44,971 nucleotides of DNA from an uncultured Thermomicrobiales bacterium (GCA_902806415.1 CADCWN010000327.1:1-44971), one strand, 5' to 3'. Shown: positions 7,632 to 16,253, counted from the first letter of the stretch. The notes: generated from the letters alone by a model not told the origin. Made by a program: numbers and translations.

Positions 7632-8654
7632 CTACAGTAGCGCCAGCGCTACACCGAAAAGCCCGGCCATCATCCCGACCAGCCAGAAGCGCATCGTCAC
7701 CTGCGTCTCGGACCAGCCGATCAGCTCGAAGTGGTGGTGGATCGGGCTCATCTTGAAGAGGCGGCGACCGCCGGTCAGCTTGAAGTAGGCGACTTGCAGG
7801 ATGACCGACAGCGCCTCGACGACGAAGATCAGGCCGACGACCGGCAAGAGGAACCATTGGCCGGTCATGAAGGCGGCGGTGGCGAGCGAGGCCCCGAGCG
7901 CCAGGGAGCCGGTGTCGCCCATGAAGACCTGGGCGGGGTGCGCGTTGTGCCAGAGGAAGCCGAGCAGCGCCCCGACCATGATGAAACAGAAGGTGACGAC
8001 GCCGACCTGCCCCTGGATATAGCCGATGATCCCGTAGGAGACGAAGGCGATCGCCCCGGTCCCGCCCGCCAGGGTGTCCAACCCGTCGGTCAGGTTCACG
8101 GCGTGGGCCGTCCCCATGATCCCGAGGATCGCGATCGGGATATAGGCGAGCCCGATGTCGAAACGCCCGAGGATCGGGATATTGGCGTGGTGGAGATCGA
8201 GCGGGCCGTAGAGGATGACCGCCGCCACCGTCGCGAAGAGGAAGAGCCAGGCGAATTTGAAGCGCGCCGTCATCCCCTCCGCCCGGCTGCCGCCGACCAG
8301 GCTGAGCCGATCGTCGATCGCGCCGAGGAGGCCGCAGCAGAGGAGGACGCCGAGCGGCAGGAGCATCGAGAGGCGATCGTAGAGGTTGAAGACGAAGGTC
8401 AGCGCGAACGCGGTGAGGTTGAAGATGATCCCGCCCATCGTCGGGGTGCCGGTCTTGGTCTGGATGTGGCTCTGCGGCCCGTCGATCCGCACCTGCTTGC
8501 CAATTTTATACCGCCTGAGGAGGGCGATGATGTAGCGCCCGGCGAAGGTGGTCAGCGCGAAGCCGAGCCCGGCGATCGCCAGGGAGTAGGCCATGTTCCA
8601 GTTCGGGCGGTCCTGCGGGATCTGGAACCAGATGTCCGCCAGCGGGAGGATCAT
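7632..8654 (-). CDS. mraY: Phospho-N-acetylmuramoyl-pentapeptide-transferase MraY
   Basis: This integral membrane enzyme transfers phospho-MurNAc-pentapeptide to undecaprenyl phosphate, making lipid I. The 340-residue protein has about ten membrane segments and the family's cytoplasmic motifs: KTGTPTMGG, AIDDRLSL (the Asp pair that binds Mg), NLTDGLDTLAGG, VFMGDTGSLALG and the His-rich SPIHHHFE. The ATG at 8654 overlaps the murF stop by four bases, indicating translational coupling. Confidence 0.97.
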   Translation of the reverse strand: MILPLADIWFQIPQDRPNWNMAYSLAIAGLGFALTTFAGRYIIALLRRYKIGKQVRIDGPQSHIQTKTGTPTMGGIIFNLTAFALTFVFNLYDRLSMLLPLGVLLCCGLLGAIDDRLSLVGGSRAEGMTARFKFAWLFLFATVAAVILYGPLDLHHANIPILGRFDIGLAYIPIAILGIMGTAHAVNLTDGLDTLAGGTGAIAFVSYGIIGYIQGQVGVVTFCFIMVGALLGFLWHNAHPAQVFMGDTGSLALGASLATAAFMTGQWFLLPVVGLIFVVEALSVILQVAYFKLTGGRRLFKMSPIHHHFELIGWSETQVTMRFWLVGMMAGLFGVALALL

Positions 8655-10042
8655 CGGCGCCCCCCCCGCAGCGCGGCGACGACATCCTCAAGGGCGAGCC
8701 CGCGCGACCCTTTGATCAGCACCGCATCGCCTTCGCGCAACTCCGCCTTCAATGCCACGATTACGTCTTCCTTCCGCTCGAACTGTCCGATCCGATCCGG
8801 CGCGAGGCCGCGCGCGACCGCCTCGTCGGCGATGATCCGCGCGCGCGCGCCGATCGTCAGCAAGCCGTCGGCGACCCGCGCCACCTCGCGCCCGACGATC
8901 CGATGCGCCTCTTCCTCGTAGCCGCCCAGTTCCAGCATATCGCCGAGGACGGCCAGCCGTCGCCGGGCGGGGGTCCGGGCCAGGATACCGAGCGCCGCCA
9001 GGGCCGAGACCGGGGCAGCGTTGTAGCTGTCGTCGATGATCGTCGAGCCGTTGACGCCGGGGACGACGAGCAGGCGCGTCGCCTCGTGCGCCTGGCCCAG
9101 CCCGGTCGCGACCTCGTCGAGGGTCAGACCGAGGATCAGCCCTGTCGTCGCCGCCGCCAGCGCGGTGTAGACGCTGTGCGCCCCGAGCAGCGGCGCGCGG
9201 TCGAGCGCGCGACATTCTCCCCGCCAATGGATGGTGAAACTGAGGCCGTCGAGGCCGTGATCGACGAGGTCGCTGGCGCGCAGATCGCAGCCCTCGCCCC
9301 GCCCGTAGGTGAGCGCGCGTGCCGCCGTCAGCGTCGCCATCGCCGCCACGCGCGGATCGTCGCCATTGAGGATCGCGGTCCCGTCGGGCGGCAGCGCGGC
9401 GACGAGTTCGCCCTTCGCCCGCGCGATCCCATCCTGCGAGCCCATCCGCTCCAGGTGAGTATGCCCGACATTGGTCACGACCGCGATCGTCGGGCGGGCG
9501 ATCGCCGCGAGCGACGCCAACTCGCCGGGGCCGAAGGTACCCATCTCCAGCACGGCGACATCGGTCTCCGGGCCGAGCAGCAGGACGCTCAGGGGCAGGC
9601 CGAATTCATTGTTGTAGCTCTTGGGGCTCTTGAGGACGCGCAGGCGCGTGCCGAGGAGTCCGGCGGTCAGCTCTTTGGTGCTCGACTTCCCGACGCTGCC
9701 GGTGATCCCGACGATCGGGATCGGGAACTTCCGTCGCCAGTGCGCCGCGAGGTCACCGAGGGCGGTCAGGGTGTCATCCACTTCGATCAGGATCAACTCG
9801 GGGACGGTCGCGGCCAGTTCGCCCGCCCGACCGCGCCGGATGATCGCGGCGCGCGCCCCCTGCGCGGCGGCGGCCGGCACGAAGCGATGCCCGTCGTGGA
9901 CCTCGCCGCGGATCGCGACGAAGAGATCGCCCGGCTCGATCGCGCGAGAATCGATTCGCACCTGCCCGAACACGAGCGACATGGCGGCGGGCGTGGAAAG
10001 TGTCCCGCCCGTGCCGGCGAGCACGTCCGCTAGTTCGATCAT
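8651..10042 (-). CDS. murF: UDP-N-acetylmuramoyl-tripeptide--D-alanyl-D-alanine ligase MurF
   Basis: MurF adds D-Ala-D-Ala to the UDP-MurNAc tripeptide, the last cytoplasmic precursor step. Motifs in order: VRIDSRAIEPGDLFVAIRG (uridine-binding N-terminal domain), P-loop GITGSVGKSST, VLEMGTFGPGEL, TNVGHTHLE, LNGDDPRV and the C-terminal IDDSYNAAPVS and LGDMLELG. The ATG at 10042 (MIELADVLAG) matches the usual family start. The frame stays open to a GTG at 10081 that has an SD-like GGGGGAG too close to be ideal, so the start is not certain. A palindrome and a TACAAT box lie just upstream. Confidence 0.95.
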   Translation of the reverse strand: MIELADVLAGTGGTLSTPAAMSLVFGQVRIDSRAIEPGDLFVAIRGEVHDGHRFVPAAAAQGARAAIIRRGRAGELAATVPELILIEVDDTLTALGDLAAHWRRKFPIPIVGITGSVGKSSTKELTAGLLGTRLRVLKSPKSYNNEFGLPLSVLLLGPETDVAVLEMGTFGPGELASLAAIARPTIAVVTNVGHTHLERMGSQDGIARAKGELVAALPPDGTAILNGDDPRVAAMATLTAARALTYGRGEGCDLRASDLVDHGLDGLSFTIHWRGECRALDRAPLLGAHSVYTALAAATTGLILGLTLDEVATGLGQAHEATRLLVVPGVNGSTIIDDSYNAAPVSALAALGILARTPARRRLAVLGDMLELGGYEEEAHRIVGREVARVADGLLTIGARARIIADEAVARGLAPDRIGQFERKEDVIVALKAELREGDAVLIKGSRGLALEDVVAALRGGRR

Positions 10043-10101
10043 TCGTCCAACCCCGGCGTAGTCAACCCCCTCCGGCCGCACCTCCCCCGCGCGGCGTGGC
10101 T

Positions 10102-10121
10102 ATTGTAGCGGATCGATCCGC
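10102..10121 (-). promoter_or_regulatory. TACAAT box with a 14-bp palindrome upstream of murF
   Basis: Between ftsI and murF the minus strand has TACAAT (plus 10102-10107) directly abutting the perfect palindrome GCGGATCGATCCGC at 10108-10121, where a promoter spacer would lie. No -35 box fits at 16-18 bases. This could be an operator-controlled internal dcw promoter or simply a small cruciform-forming site. Confidence 0.35.
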
Positions 10122-10200
10122 CACAAGGGGGCCGATCGTCGGGCGAAAACGTTCGCCCATCACGCCCATCATGTCCGTTCGCCCCGCCACACATCGGCAC

Positions 10201-11967
10201 CTACGGCTGCTTGCGCGTCGGCGGGATACCGTAGAGGGTGAAGAGATCGAGCAGGATGTCGCGGGTCGGCGGCCCGGCGATATGCCCGCCGAGCGGGTCT
10301 TTCTTCGGTCGATCGATCTTGACGAGGACGGCGAAGCGCGGGTTGTCGGCGGGGCCGACCCCGATCAGGGAGCCGATCGTGTGGTCGTCCGGCTCGTAGC
10401 CACCGCCGACGGCCGGAATCTGAGCGGTGCCGCTCTTCGACCCGATCGCGTAGCCCGGCACCCCGACATATTGATAGCTGACGTTATCGACCACGTCGGT
10501 CATCATCCCGACAACCTGCTTCGACACCTGCGGCGAGACGACCTGCCGCACCACCTGCGGCTCGATCGTGCGGACTGTCTGCCCACCCTGCCGCAATTCC
10601 TTGACGACATACGGGCGCATCAACTGACCGCCGTTGACGACCGCCGCCACCGCCGTCAGCATCTGAATCGGCGTGACCGTGATCCCCTGCCCATAAGCAT
10701 TGGTCGAGAGGTTGATCGGTCGCCAGTCGGGATTCGAGGGCCAGTTGACGATCCCGGCCTCCTCGCCGGGGAGGTCGATCCCGGTCGGGGTGCCGATCCC
10801 GAAGTCGCGCAGTTTGGGGTAGAAGTTGTCCACGCCGGTCTCGCGGGCGATCCAGGCCGAGCCGAGATTGCTGGAGTGTTGCAGGATCTCGGTCATCGTC
10901 TCCTGCCCGTAGCTGGCCCCGTAAAGATTCTTGATCGTGTAACGGTCGATGACCAGATACCCTGGCGCGTCGCGGAAGATCGATTTCGGCGTGATCGCCC
11001 CGGTCTCCAGGCCGGCGGCCATCGTCAGGACCTTCATCGTCGAGCCGGGTTCGTAGAGGGCGTTGACGGCTGGGTTGCTGAAGGTGGCCGGATCGAAGCC
11101 GGAGAAGCCGTTGGGGTCGAACGACGGGCGGTTCGCCATCGCCAGGATCGCCCCGGTTTGCACGTCCATCACGATCACCGAGCCGCCGGTCGCGCTCTGG
11201 TCGCGGATGACCTGATCCAACTGCCGCTCGGCGAGGCGCTGCACCGAGGCGTCGATCGTGAGGGTCGCGTCGAGCCCATCGATCGCCGGTTTCAGTTCGT
11301 GCTGGCCGATGGCGATCACGTTCCCCGCCACATCATATTCGGCGCGGACACGCCCCGGATCGCCGCCGATCTCGCCGTTATACTGCTGCTCGACCCCGTA
11401 GTTCCCATCGAGATCCCAGTTGGCGAAGCCGAGGATCTGGGCGGCGAAATCGCCGTTCGGATAGACCCGCTGCGGCTCGGGCGTCAGATACAGGCAGCGC
11501 GACTGCTTCTCCATGCACGGCAGCTTCAGCGCGCGGACCTGCTCCGACTGGGCTGGCGACAGGCGGCGCTTCAGGGAGAGCCACTTGCCCCCCGCCTCGC
11601 GGGTGTCGCGCAGCCGTGCGGCGATCACGTTCGGGTCCATCCCCAGCGGCCCCGCCAGGGCCAGCGCCAGCCCGCCGTCCTGGGCGTCGGTCATCTCCCC
11701 CTCGGCGTCGGTCATATGCGACAGGTCGATCTCCAACCGATCCATCGGGATCGTCGAGGCGAGAACCAGCCCGGCGCGGTCGGTGATCGTCCCGCGCCGG
11801 GCCGGGACGGCTCGGTCACCCAGGCGCTCGTCGAGCGCCTCCTGACCGAGCGCGGCACCGCGCAAGACCTGGAACGACACCAGGCGTGTGCCGATCGAGC
11901 CCATGAAGACGACGAACACCACCAGGATCAGATAGACACGCCGTCGCGGAATTTCGACCACCTTCAC
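10201..11967 (-). CDS. ftsI: Class B penicillin-binding protein (FtsI-type transpeptidase)
   Basis: This membrane-anchored DD-transpeptidase cross-links septal peptidoglycan made with FtsW. The 588-residue protein has a short basic N-terminus, one membrane helix (about 11-30), a pedestal region with RRGTITDRAG at 58-67, and the transpeptidase domain with all three active-site motifs: STMK at 309-312, SSN at 365-367 and KSGT at 511-514. No PASTA domains follow. The pedestal contains a Cys pair (C151 and C158) that could form a disulfide outside the cell. It lies downstream of the ftsL-like gene, the standard dcw position. Confidence 0.94.
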   Translation of the reverse strand: MKVVEIPRRRVYLILVVFVVFMGSIGTRLVSFQVLRGAALGQEALDERLGDRAVPARRGTITDRAGLVLASTIPMDRLEIDLSHMTDAEGEMTDAQDGGLALALAGPLGMDPNVIAARLRDTREAGGKWLSLKRRLSPAQSEQVRALKLPCMEKQSRCLYLTPEPQRVYPNGDFAAQILGFANWDLDGNYGVEQQYNGEIGGDPGRVRAEYDVAGNVIAIGQHELKPAIDGLDATLTIDASVQRLAERQLDQVIRDQSATGGSVIVMDVQTGAILAMANRPSFDPNGFSGFDPATFSNPAVNALYEPGSTMKVLTMAAGLETGAITPKSIFRDAPGYLVIDRYTIKNLYGASYGQETMTEILQHSSNLGSAWIARETGVDNFYPKLRDFGIGTPTGIDLPGEEAGIVNWPSNPDWRPINLSTNAYGQGITVTPIQMLTAVAAVVNGGQLMRPYVVKELRQGGQTVRTIEPQVVRQVVSPQVSKQVVGMMTDVVDNVSYQYVGVPGYAIGSKSGTAQIPAVGGGYEPDDHTIGSLIGVGPADNPRFAVLVKIDRPKKDPLGGHIAGPPTRDILLDLFTLYGIPPTRKQP

Positions 11968-12110
11968 CCCCTTCGCGCACCAAATCGGCGGGATCAGTCG
12001 GTTACAGACGCCCCCTCGGCCATCCGGCGCGGGCGTGCGAGATCAGCCAGGCAACAACGAGGAGATGTTGCCTGGGCACCAGCGAACTATTCAGCGGGGG
12101 AGCGCGACCA

Positions 12111-12788
12111 CTATGGCCCCTCGGCCCGCGCCACGCCGACGCCGACAATCCGGTTCCAGAGGCGGTCGAGGAGGCTGGAGGGAGGAGCCGTCTCCACAGC
12201 GGGCTTCAGATTTTCGCGCGGGCGCACGGCGTTGACGAAGCGGATCTGCGGCGCGGCGCGGCTGGTGGTGTTTGCGACGGCGACCGCTCCCGCGCGCGGG
12301 GCGGCGCTCGCCGATGCGCCAGGCTTGGCCGGGCCGACGATCGGCTGCATCTTGTATTCGGTCCCGGCGATATCGTTCGCCCGATTGAGCGTGCGCTCAG
12401 CATCGAGCCGATACTGCAACAATTGATTCTCGCGGTCGAGTTTCGCCTGCTGCTGCTGCAACGCCGAGAGTCGATAGCCGTAGCGCGCCACATAGCTGAT
12501 CTGCGTGATGTAGATCAGCCCGAGGCCGCTCAAGGCGAGGATGGCGCAGGCGAAGAACCCGGCGCTGCCCTGGCGGAACGCGGGTCGCGACCATGCCAGC
12601 GCGCCAGCCCGCGCGACGCCCGCCGTCTTGGTCGGGGCGACCCGCTCGCCCCTCCCCCGCGCCCGCCCGTTCGCCGCCGGTTGGCGCGCGCCAGCATCTT
12701 TGGGCGTGGCGGGAGGGCGCCGCACTATCGTGGTGGTCTCGGCGCGAGTTGGCGTAGCCGCACCGCGCAAGTCGAACGTTGTGCTCAT
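12111..12788 (-). CDS. FtsL-like septum formation protein
   Basis: The 225-residue bitopic membrane protein has a long disordered, basic cytoplasmic N-terminus (1-75), one membrane helix at about 76-97, a short coiled coil at 105-136 rich in Gln, Leu and Arg ([20 protein letters not shown]), then an Ala/Pro-rich extracytoplasmic tail. FtsL/DivIC proteins have this plan with little sequence conservation, and the gene stands between rsmH and ftsI where ftsL belongs. It overlaps the rsmH stop by four bases. The tail of almost 90 residues after the coiled coil is longer than usual for FtsL. Confidence 0.72.
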   Translation of the reverse strand: MSTTFDLRGAATPTRAETTTIVRRPPATPKDAGARQPAANGRARGRGERVAPTKTAGVARAGALAWSRPAFRQGSAGFFACAILALSGLGLIYITQISYVARYGYRLSALQQQQAKLDRENQLLQYRLDAERTLNRANDIAGTEYKMQPIVGPAKPGASASAAPRAGAVAVANTTSRAAPQIRFVNAVRPRENLKPAVETAPPSSLLDRLWNRIVGVGVARAEGP

Positions 12789-13780
12789 GGCAACCTTTCC
12801 GCGATCCGCAAGATCGCGCTGCGACTGCGCGGATTTATCGCAACCTCGGTCTCGCTCGGGCGCAGCCCTTTCCGCTCGACGAGGCGCAATGCTGCCCGAT
12901 GGCCGCAGGTGCAGACGGGGACGCGCGGCGGACAGACGCAGGCGGTCGCCTCGCGCCGCATGAACTGCTTGACGATCCGGTCTTCCAGGGAATGGAAAGC
13001 GATGATCGCCAGCCGCCCGCCCGGCGCGAGGACGTCCAGCGCGCCCGCCAGCGCCTCTTCCAGGACGGCGAGTTCGCGGTTAACCGCGATCCGCAGCGCC
13101 TGGAAGGTGCGCGTGGCCGGGTGGATCCGCTCGCGCCCCGCCCCGGCGGAGGCGACCGCCCCGGCGACGATCACCGCCAGCGCCCCGGTCGTCGCGATCG
13201 GGGCGCGCGCTCGCTCGCGGACGATGGCCCGCGCGATCCGTCGCGCCCAGCGCTCCTCCCCGTAGCGAAAGATTAAGTCGGCCAAGTCGGCCTCGTCGCG
13301 TCCGTTGACGATCGCCTCCGCCGTCTCGGTCGCGGTCGGCCCGAAGCGCATATCGAGCGGGCCATCGCCGGAGAAGGAGAAGCCGCGCCCAGGATCGGCG
13401 AGTTGGAACGACGACAGGCCGAGATCGAGCAGGATCCCATCGAGCGGGGCGAACGCCGCCTCGCGCGCGAACCCCGCCAGCCCGGCGAAGTTACCCTCGC
13501 GCAGGATCAGCCGCTCGCCAACCTCGGCGCGCAGCGGTTCGCCGCGCGCGATCGCCGCCGGATCGGCGTCGAGCGACAGGACGCGACCATCCGGCGCAGT
13601 CGCTTCCAGGATCGCCCGCGTGTGGCCGCCGCCACCGAAGGTGCCGTCGAGGAAGTGCCCGCCGGGGCGCGGTGCCAGCGCCGCGACCGCCTCGCGCAGC
13701 ATGACCGGGAAATGGCCGGGGGAGGGATCCATCGGGATCGAGACTTCTTGCGCGAGGGTGCCGCGCGCCAGTGCTCCCAT
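12785..13780 (-). CDS. rsmH: 16S rRNA (cytosine1402-N4)-methyltransferase RsmH
   Basis: RsmH (formerly MraW) uses S-adenosylmethionine to methylate C1402 in the ribosomal P site. The protein carries [11 protein letters not shown], the SAM-binding [36 protein letters not shown] and the C-terminal [15 protein letters not shown], all hallmark segments. It also has a [13 protein letters not shown]ys cluster that is common in the family. Start 13780 overlaps the mraZ stop by one base; an internal ATG 16 codons later is an alternative. Confidence 0.96.
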   Translation of the reverse strand: MGALARGTLAQEVSIPMDPSPGHFPVMLREAVAALAPRPGGHFLDGTFGGGGHTRAILEATAPDGRVLSLDADPAAIARGEPLRAEVGERLILREGNFAGLAGFAREAAFAPLDGILLDLGLSSFQLADPGRGFSFSGDGPLDMRFGPTATETAEAIVNGRDEADLADLIFRYGEERWARRIARAIVRERARAPIATTGALAVIVAGAVASAGAGRERIHPATRTFQALRIAVNRELAVLEEALAGALDVLAPGGRLAIIAFHSLEDRIVKQFMRREATACVCPPRVPVCTCGHRAALRLVERKGLRPSETEVAINPRSRSAILRIAERLP

Positions 13781-14208
13781 TAGATCAGGTCCGCGAGGCG
13801 CTGGGCGATACTCGCGCCCTCGTCTTCGACCGCCGCGCTCAACGCTTCCCAGCGCGCGGGTTCCCAGATTTCGATGTGGGTGTTCATCCCGACGATCGTC
13901 GCCTCGCGCTCGATCCCCGCGTAGCGGCGCAACTCGGGCGGGACGACGATCCGTCCCTGGCCGTCGAGCACCTCGTCCATCGCCTCGGCGAAGACCATCC
14001 GCTGGAACAGGCGCACGTCGGAGTCGGTTTTCGAGAGGGCGCTGAGCCGATCGGCGAAGGACTGCCAGGCGGCCAGCGGGTAGACTGAGAGGCAGCGATC
14101 GATCCCGCGGGTCACGACGAGGCCATCGGCGACCGCCGCGCGAAATTTCGCGGGGATCGCCAGACGCCCTTTCGCGTCGAGGTTATGGCTGAAGCGCCCC
14201 AGGAACAT
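13780..14208 (-). CDS. mraZ: Transcriptional regulator MraZ
   Basis: MraZ is a ring-forming DNA-binding protein of the SpoVT/AbrB fold that usually regulates its own dcw operon. The 142-residue protein has the typical start [22 protein letters not shown] and the second half-repeat [23 protein letters not shown] lies a few bases before the ATG at 14208. It is the first gene of the cluster, and the GTGG repeats found between it and its promoter match the kind of site MraZ binds, so autoregulation is likely. Confidence 0.96.
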   Translation of the reverse strand: MFLGRFSHNLDAKGRLAIPAKFRAAVADGLVVTRGIDRCLSVYPLAAWQSFADRLSALSKTDSDVRLFQRMVFAEAMDEVLDGQGRIVVPPELRRYAGIEREATIVGMNTHIEIWEPARWEALSAAVEDEGASIAQRLADLI

Positions 14209-14265
14209 CGGCCTCCGCGCGGCTCACCGCGAATGTTCGTCGCCGGGAAGGTGCCTGGGAGGGGA

Positions 14266-14316
14266 GTTATCCACCGACTTCCCCACTTATCCCCACTTCC
14301 ACCCACCGTTATCCAC
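14266..14316 (-). promoter_or_regulatory. Probable MraZ operator: phased GTGG repeats
   Basis: Read on the minus strand, GTGG occurs with exact 10-base spacing: the plus-strand CCAC copies end at 14316, 14306, 14296 and 14286, with a fifth, 12 bases further, ending at 14274. MraZ of E. coli binds direct GTGGG repeats spaced by five bases, that is, a 10-bp period (family knowledge). The repeats begin right after the -10 box of the mraZ promoter and cover the transcript start. Confidence 0.8.
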
Positions 14317-14344
14317 ATTATACAGTCTTGTCCCGCTTAAACAA
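14317..14344 (-). promoter_or_regulatory. dcw (mraZ) promoter
   Basis: On the minus strand a TTGTTT -35 box (plus 14339-14344) is followed after 16 bases by a perfect TATAAT -10 box (plus 14317-14322). Transcription would start near 14310 inside the GTGG repeats, about 100 bases before mraZ. No feature was recognised in 14345-14583, between this promoter and the divergent one. Confidence 0.75.
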
Positions 14345-14583
14345 CCCCTCTCGGTGTCAGTTTACCCGCGTTCGTACGACCGGATCGGACCTCCGGCTCG
14401 ATCCAGTGGGATTTCCGCCTCTCCCCACTGAACGGCTCATCCGATGGCGGGGTGATCTAGCCGTCGATCGAAACGTGTTCACGGCACCCGCCACAATTCT
14501 TGCCGCAGTATCGCCACGATCGCGGAAGCGGAGTCGCGCCGAAAATCGGCTCGGAAGCCGCGTAGGTACGTCCTTTGTACCCC

Positions 14584-14612
14584 TTGACGGATGTGCACAG
14601 GGGTGGTATTCT
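14584..14612 (+). promoter_or_regulatory. Promoter of the gene at 14654
   Basis: TTGACG at 14584-14589 and TATTCT at 14607-14612 are separated by 17 bases, a good housekeeping-sigma promoter. The predicted transcript start, near 14619, falls on the GAAC-N4-GTTC palindrome. Confidence 0.75.
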
Positions 14613-14618
14613 AGCCAA

Positions 14619-14632
14619 AGAACAAATGTTCT
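14619..14632. promoter_or_regulatory. LexA-type (Cheo-like) box
   Basis: AGAACAAATGTTCT at 14619-14632 has six-base arms AGAACA/TGTTCT and contains GAAC-N4-GTTC, the core of the LexA site of Gram-positive and several other bacteria. It sits on the predicted transcript start, 7 bases after the -10 box, as SOS operators often do. No lexA or recA is in the window, so SOS control is inferred. Confidence 0.55.
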
Positions 14633-14653
14633 ATACCGAGAGGAGGACGTCCG

Positions 14654-15145
14654 ATGTATCTCGCCTGGTTCGACGCCGATCGCAAGAAGCCGGTGGCGAC
14701 GAAGATCGCCGAAGCGCACGAACGCTATGTCGCCAAATTCGGTCGCCAGCCTCTCGTCTGCCTCGTCAACCCGGAGGATGCGATCGCCGACGCGCCGGTC
14801 GAATTGCGCCCGCTCCATTCGATTGGGCGCAACTGCTTCTGGATCGGTGCCGACGATAACGCGGAGGAGGAAGCGCCAGCGGCAGTCGCGACCCCGGCGA
14901 CGGAGCGCAAGTCGGCACGGCGAACGCGGAAGGGGGCGGCGGCGACAATCGCGTCCGTGCCGCCGATCGAAACAATCGCACCGACCGGGGCGTTACCAAT
15001 CGTGACGGCAACGGTCGAGACGCCGCCGAGGCGACCGCGAAAAGCGCAGAAAATGGTCAACGCGGAGCAGCCGCCGATCGCCCCGCCCACCCCGACGGTC
15101 GTGCCCGCCAAGCGCCGCGCGCGTCGCGAACGCCCCGCAGCCTGA
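14654..15145 (+). CDS. Hypothetical protein with conserved-looking N-terminus, possibly SOS-regulated
   Basis: The first 75 residues form a compact domain (MYLAWFDADRKKPVATKI, RYVAKFGRQP, CLVNPEDA, IGRNCFWIG) that I do not recognise as a named family. The remaining 85 residues are low complexity, rich in Ala, Pro, Thr and Arg, with basic patches (RKSARRTRKG, PPRRPRKAQK, KRRARRERP) that could contact nucleic acid. A strong GAGGAGG site precedes the ATG at 14654. A good promoter and a LexA-type box lie immediately upstream. If the box is real, the protein belongs to the DNA-damage response, but nothing in the sequence gives an enzymatic function. Confidence 0.75.
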   Translation: MYLAWFDADRKKPVATKIAEAHERYVAKFGRQPLVCLVNPEDAIADAPVELRPLHSIGRNCFWIGADDNAEEEAPAAVATPATERKSARRTRKGAAATIASVPPIETIAPTGALPIVTATVETPPRRPRKAQKMVNAEQPPIAPPTPTVVPAKRRARRERPAA

Positions 15146-15323
15146 ACGCACGAACGTCGGCGAAGTGCTCGTCGGCGAGGGGGATAGTGCGCGGCCACGG
15201 TGCTATTGCACCCGAGGAGCGGCCATCCCGAGCGTCAGGGGGAGGGGATGCACCGCCGTCAGGCTATTCCGCCGTGTGCGACTCGCCGCCCGACCTACCA
15301 TCTCGATCAGCAGGAGCAATCCC

Positions 15324-15596
15324 ATGAACAATCCGATGGACGACAACCCACAGGCGGCACTCGCGGCTCGGCGCGCCATCCAAGCCATCCTGGACGCGGA
15401 CCACCGCGATGCGCGGCTGCAAGCGGCCCGCCGACACGAGGACGAGCTGATCGCCGGGGCTGATCAGTTTGTCCTCACTATCGGCGGTTTCCTTCGTCGC
15501 CTGCGGAAGACCGGTAGCCCAGAAACACGCCCCACCCCGCTCCACCGGGCGGAGTCGCACACCCCAGAGGCCGAATCCCGGCGCGACGCCGCCTGA
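15324..15596 (+). CDS. Small hypothetical protein
   Basis: The 90-residue frame starts at an ATG (MNNPMDDNPQ) with AGGAG eight bases upstream. The first 60 residues look helical and charged (AALAARRAIQAILDADHRDA, RRHEDELIAG), followed by a polar, basic tail with no membrane segment. The frame stays open upstream to 15165, but that part is Arg/Cys-rich and lacks a ribosome site. It follows the possibly SOS-controlled gene by about 180 bases on the same strand and could share its transcript. No homologous family is recognised. Confidence 0.5.
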   Translation: MNNPMDDNPQAALAARRAIQAILDADHRDARLQAARRHEDELIAGADQFVLTIGGFLRRLRKTGSPETRPTPLHRAESHTPEAESRRDAA

Positions 15597-15716
15597 GCGA
15601 GTGTTCAGGGCGGGCGGGGCTTGCGCCGCGCATTGTCCCCGCTAATCGGGGACGATCGCCGGGGCATTCACGTAGATTCATTCGATATGGCGCAGCGCCC
15701 CGAGCGAGAGAGTGTG

Positions 15717-16094
15717 ATGATGATCGCCTATGCTGCCGACAATCTGATCCCGATCAGCGACGCCGACCGCGCGCTCGACTTCTATATCAACACGCTCGGC
15801 TTCGAGAAGCGCACCGACAGCGGGCAGGCCGACGGTTCGCGGCTGATCGAGGTCGCACCGCCCGGTGCCAGGCGGTCGATCACCCTCGCACGCGCCCGTC
15901 GCCCACACCAGGGAGGTCAGGGACAGCAGTTCGCCGGCATCATCCTCGGCACCACCGACATCCACGCGACCTACCAACGGCTGCGCGCGCGCGGCGTGAC
16001 CTTCATCGAGCCGCCAACCGCCCAGCGCGCCGGGATGCTCCAGGCCCAATTCCTCGACCGCGACGGCAACGGCCTGGTCCTCGTGCAGCCCTGA
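15717..16094 (+). CDS. Glyoxalase/dioxygenase-fold (VOC) protein
   Basis: The protein of about 125 residues shows one VOC module: ISDADRALDFYINTLGFEKR at the start, SRLIEVAPP, a mid-domain GIILGTTDIHATYQRLRARGVTFIEPP, and the closing FLDRDGNGLVLVQP. The start could be either ATG of the tandem pair at 15717/15720, or an upstream ATG at 15687. The usual metal-ligand His near the N-terminus and the Glu near the end (Val here) are not evident, so it may not be a metal enzyme of the glyoxalase I type. The substrate is unknown. A strong terminator follows. Confidence 0.8.
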   Translation: MMIAYAADNLIPISDADRALDFYINTLGFEKRTDSGQADGSRLIEVAPPGARRSITLARARRPHQGGQGQQFAGIILGTTDIHATYQRLRARGVTFIEPPTAQRAGMLQAQFLDRDGNGLVLVQP

Positions 16095-16121
16095 TAGCGC
16101 ATCGCCAGAGTGATCAGACGC

Positions 16122-16161
16122 GGGGCCGGGCGGATTCGTGGAATCGGCCCGGCCCCTTTTT
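16122..16161 (+). terminator. Rho-independent terminator after the VOC gene
   Basis: GGGGCCGGG and GATTC pair with GAATC and CCCGGCCCC around a GTG loop, with a small internal mismatch, followed by five T residues at 16157-16161. It ends the plus-strand unit that starts at 14619. Confidence 0.85.
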
Positions 16162-16215
16162 CTTCGACGCGCGCCGAGTGCTGCGTGCCACAGATCCTTG
16201 TCAAGCTGGTTGGTA

Positions 16216-16253
16216 CCCTCCCCACCCTCCCTTTTAGGGGAGGGTGGGGAGGG
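16216..16253. repeat. Perfect 16-bp hairpin with G-quadruplex-type strand
   Basis: 16216-16231 (CCCTCCCCACCCTCCC) is exactly complementary to 16238-16253, with a TTTTAG loop. The plus-strand arm from 16237 has four G-runs separated by single bases, which meets the usual quadruplex pattern. It lies between the VOC terminator and the end of cobU, so it may close the cobalamin operon transcript on the other strand, though a U-run is lacking there. Confidence 0.75.

Noticed and set aside
10000..12426. An 808-codon open frame on the plus strand
   Set aside because: It is antisense to ftsI and part of the ftsL-like gene, with no recognisable protein features.
14266..14317. Replication origin, because of three DnaA-box-like 9-mers
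   Set aside because: No dnaA, dnaN or AT-rich unwinding region is nearby, only three boxes are seen, and the 10-bp phased GTGG repeats at mraZ fit a MraZ operator better.
16122..16253. Insertion-sequence end, because two strong inverted repeats lie close together
   Set aside because: There is no transposase, and no matching second end or target duplication was found. The first is a plain terminator and the second a simple hairpin.
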